Positions 6,986 through 7,666 of a DNA stretch of 7,666 bases are shown here, piece after piece; positions within the stretch are counted from its first letter, which is position 1, and each line of letters begins with the position of its first letter. The notes under the pieces were generated by a model. That model saw nothing but the letters and a program-made list of their open reading frames with translations, did not search any database and was not told the origin of the DNA. Made by a program: the position numbers and the translations under genes. The stretch covers positions 1 to 7,666 of the forward strand of contig CALLIQ010000503.1 of the NCBI GenBank assembly GCA_938008925.1. Reading direction: 5' to 3'. Source of the stretch: an uncultured Acidimicrobiales bacterium (GTDB taxonomy: Bacteria; Actinomycetota; Acidimicrobiia; Acidimicrobiales; SZUA-35).

Positions 6986-7051
6986 CGATCGGCCGTCCGA
7001 GGCTCCGTGGAAGCGGGGCCCGCGTCGGCCAGACTTGGGGCTTCATCAGCG

Positions 7052-7057
7052 AAGGAG
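7052..7057 (+). promoter_or_regulatory. Shine-Dalgarno AAGGAG fixing the ebfC start
   Basis: AAGGAG lies six bases before the ATG at 7064. It selects that ATG over the in-frame upstream ATG at 7007, which would add 19 residues unlike the family. Confidence 0.88.
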
Positions 7058-7063
7058 CTCACG

Positions 7064-7408
7064 ATGACTGACGCCGCAGGCGGATTCGATCTTGGCGGCC
7101 TGCTCGAGCAGGCCCAGGCGATGCAGGCCCAGATGGAGGCCGCCCAAGCAGCGCAGGCCGAAACGGTGCTCGAGGGCTCGGCTGGTGGTGGCAAGGTCAC
7201 CGTCCAGATGACGGGAGCCGGCGCATTCGTCGCCGTGTCGATCGCCCCCGACGTCGTCGACCCCGACGACGTGGAGATCCTCGAAGACTTGGTCCTGGCC
7301 GCACTCCGCGACGCTGGCGACAAGGTCATGGAACTCCAGGAGCAGTCGATGGGCGAGGTCGGCATGCCCGATCTCGGCGCCCTCGGCGGCATGCTCGGCG
7401 GCGAGTAG
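7064..7408 (+). CDS. ybaB: YbaB/EbfC family nucleoid-associated DNA-binding protein
   Basis: A 114-residue protein of the YbaB/EbfC family, small dimeric proteins that bind DNA with little sequence preference and are found on the nucleoid. Order of elements: Gly-rich N-terminus, a long helix LLEQAQAMQAQMEAAQAAQAE (13-33), strands TVLEGSAGGGKVTVQMTGAGAFVAVSI (34-60), the family PDVVDPDDVEILEDLVLAALRDA segment (62-84), then a C-terminal helix DKVMELQEQSM (86-96). It ends in a Gly/Met-rich tail (MPDLGALGGMLGGE), as in many homologues. The start at 7064 is supported by a strong ribosome-binding site. It lies between dnaX and recR, the usual order, and the 9-base gap to recR implies co-transcription. 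In other bacteria the dnaX-ybaB-recR grouping links it to replication and recombination, but its exact role here is unproven. Confidence 0.94.
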   Translation: MTDAAGGFDLGGLLEQAQAMQAQMEAAQAAQAETVLEGSAGGGKVTVQMTGAGAFVAVSIAPDVVDPDDVEILEDLVLAALRDAGDKVMELQEQSMGEVGMPDLGALGGMLGGE

Positions 7409-7417
7409 CACGCACCC

Positions 7418-7666
7418 GTGGGCGCATACGCAAAACCCGTCGAGGTCCTCATCGACGAACTCGGCCGCCTTCCCGGCATCGGCCCGAAGTCGGCGCAGCG
7501 AATCGCCTTCCATCTCCTGAAGGTCGATCGGGTCGATGCGCAGCGTCTCGCCGACGCTGTCATCGAGCTGAAGGACAAGGTCTCGTTCTGCGAGACGTGC
7601 TTCAACGTGTCAGAGGGTGCCGAGTGCGAGATCTGCGGTGACCCGCGTCGTGAGCAGCACGTGCTG
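7418..7666 (+). CDS. recR: Recombination mediator RecR, 5' part only
   Basis: The first 83 residues of RecR, which with RecF/RecO loads RecA on SSB-coated gapped DNA. The helix-hairpin-helix DNA-binding motif is RLPGIGPKSAQRIAFHLL (17-34), and the zinc finger is C58-x2-C61 and C70-x2-C73 (FCETC and CEIC). The Toprim domain that binds RecO and the C-terminal Walker-like motif lie beyond the window end. The start is GTG at 7418, nine bases after the ebfC stop; it gives the normal RecR N-terminus (AYAKPVEVLIDELGRLPG). No clear ribosome-binding site other than the G-rich end of ebfC (GGCGGCGAG), so coupling with ebfC is likely. It is the last visible gene of the dnaX cluster. Confidence 0.95.
   Translation, partial: MGAYAKPVEVLIDELGRLPGIGPKSAQRIAFHLLKVDRVDAQRLADAVIELKDKVSFCETCFNVSEGAECEICGDPRREQHVL

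Overview
The window is GC-rich chromosomal DNA with dense genes, GTG starts mixed with ATG starts, and a conserved housekeeping order: SRP RNA, dnaX, ybaB/ebfC, recR. Together with a leaderless-looking dnaX start, an encoded CCA on tRNA-Ser and a secreted DUF4214-type protein, this suggests an actinobacterium, possibly of the Acidimicrobiia (Ilumatobacter-like). That placement is inference from composition and gene style, not from a search. I see no insertion sequence, phage gene or CRISPR array.

Left part (1-1962). A GAF-GGDEF diguanylate cyclase runs leftwards out of the window (3' end missing). Divergent from it is a two-gene rightward unit: a 71-residue amphi-Trp domain protein whose end overlaps by 16 bases the start of an AlkD-like DNA alkylation-repeat protein. 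The 113-base divergent spacer holds a GTGA-N6-TCAC inverted repeat that looks like a CRP/FNR-family site.

Middle part (1966-4799), all on the minus strand. Reading in the direction of transcription: tRNA-Ser(GGA) with a strong hairpin terminator, an amidohydrolase-2 family metal-dependent hydrolase/decarboxylase with its own good promoter and an inverted repeat over the -35 box, a secreted DUF4214-like protein of unknown role, and tadA (tRNA adenosine deaminase), which starts 3 bases after the secreted-protein stop. tadA meets the AlkD-like gene tail to tail with only 3 bases between the stop codons.

Right part (4889-7666), all on the plus strand. The small SRP RNA (ffs) is followed by dnaX (clamp-loader tau subunit), ybaB/ebfC (nucleoid-associated DNA-binding protein) and recR (recombination mediator, cut by the window end). 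These link protein targeting RNA, replication and recombinational repair in an order shared by many bacteria. The tRNA-Ser and SRP RNA genes are divergent across a short spacer that must hold both promoters.

Most of the window is ordinary core genome. The parts most worth a second look are the amphi-Trp/AlkD overlapping pair, the operator-like inverted repeats in three spacers, and the unassigned secreted protein locked to tadA.
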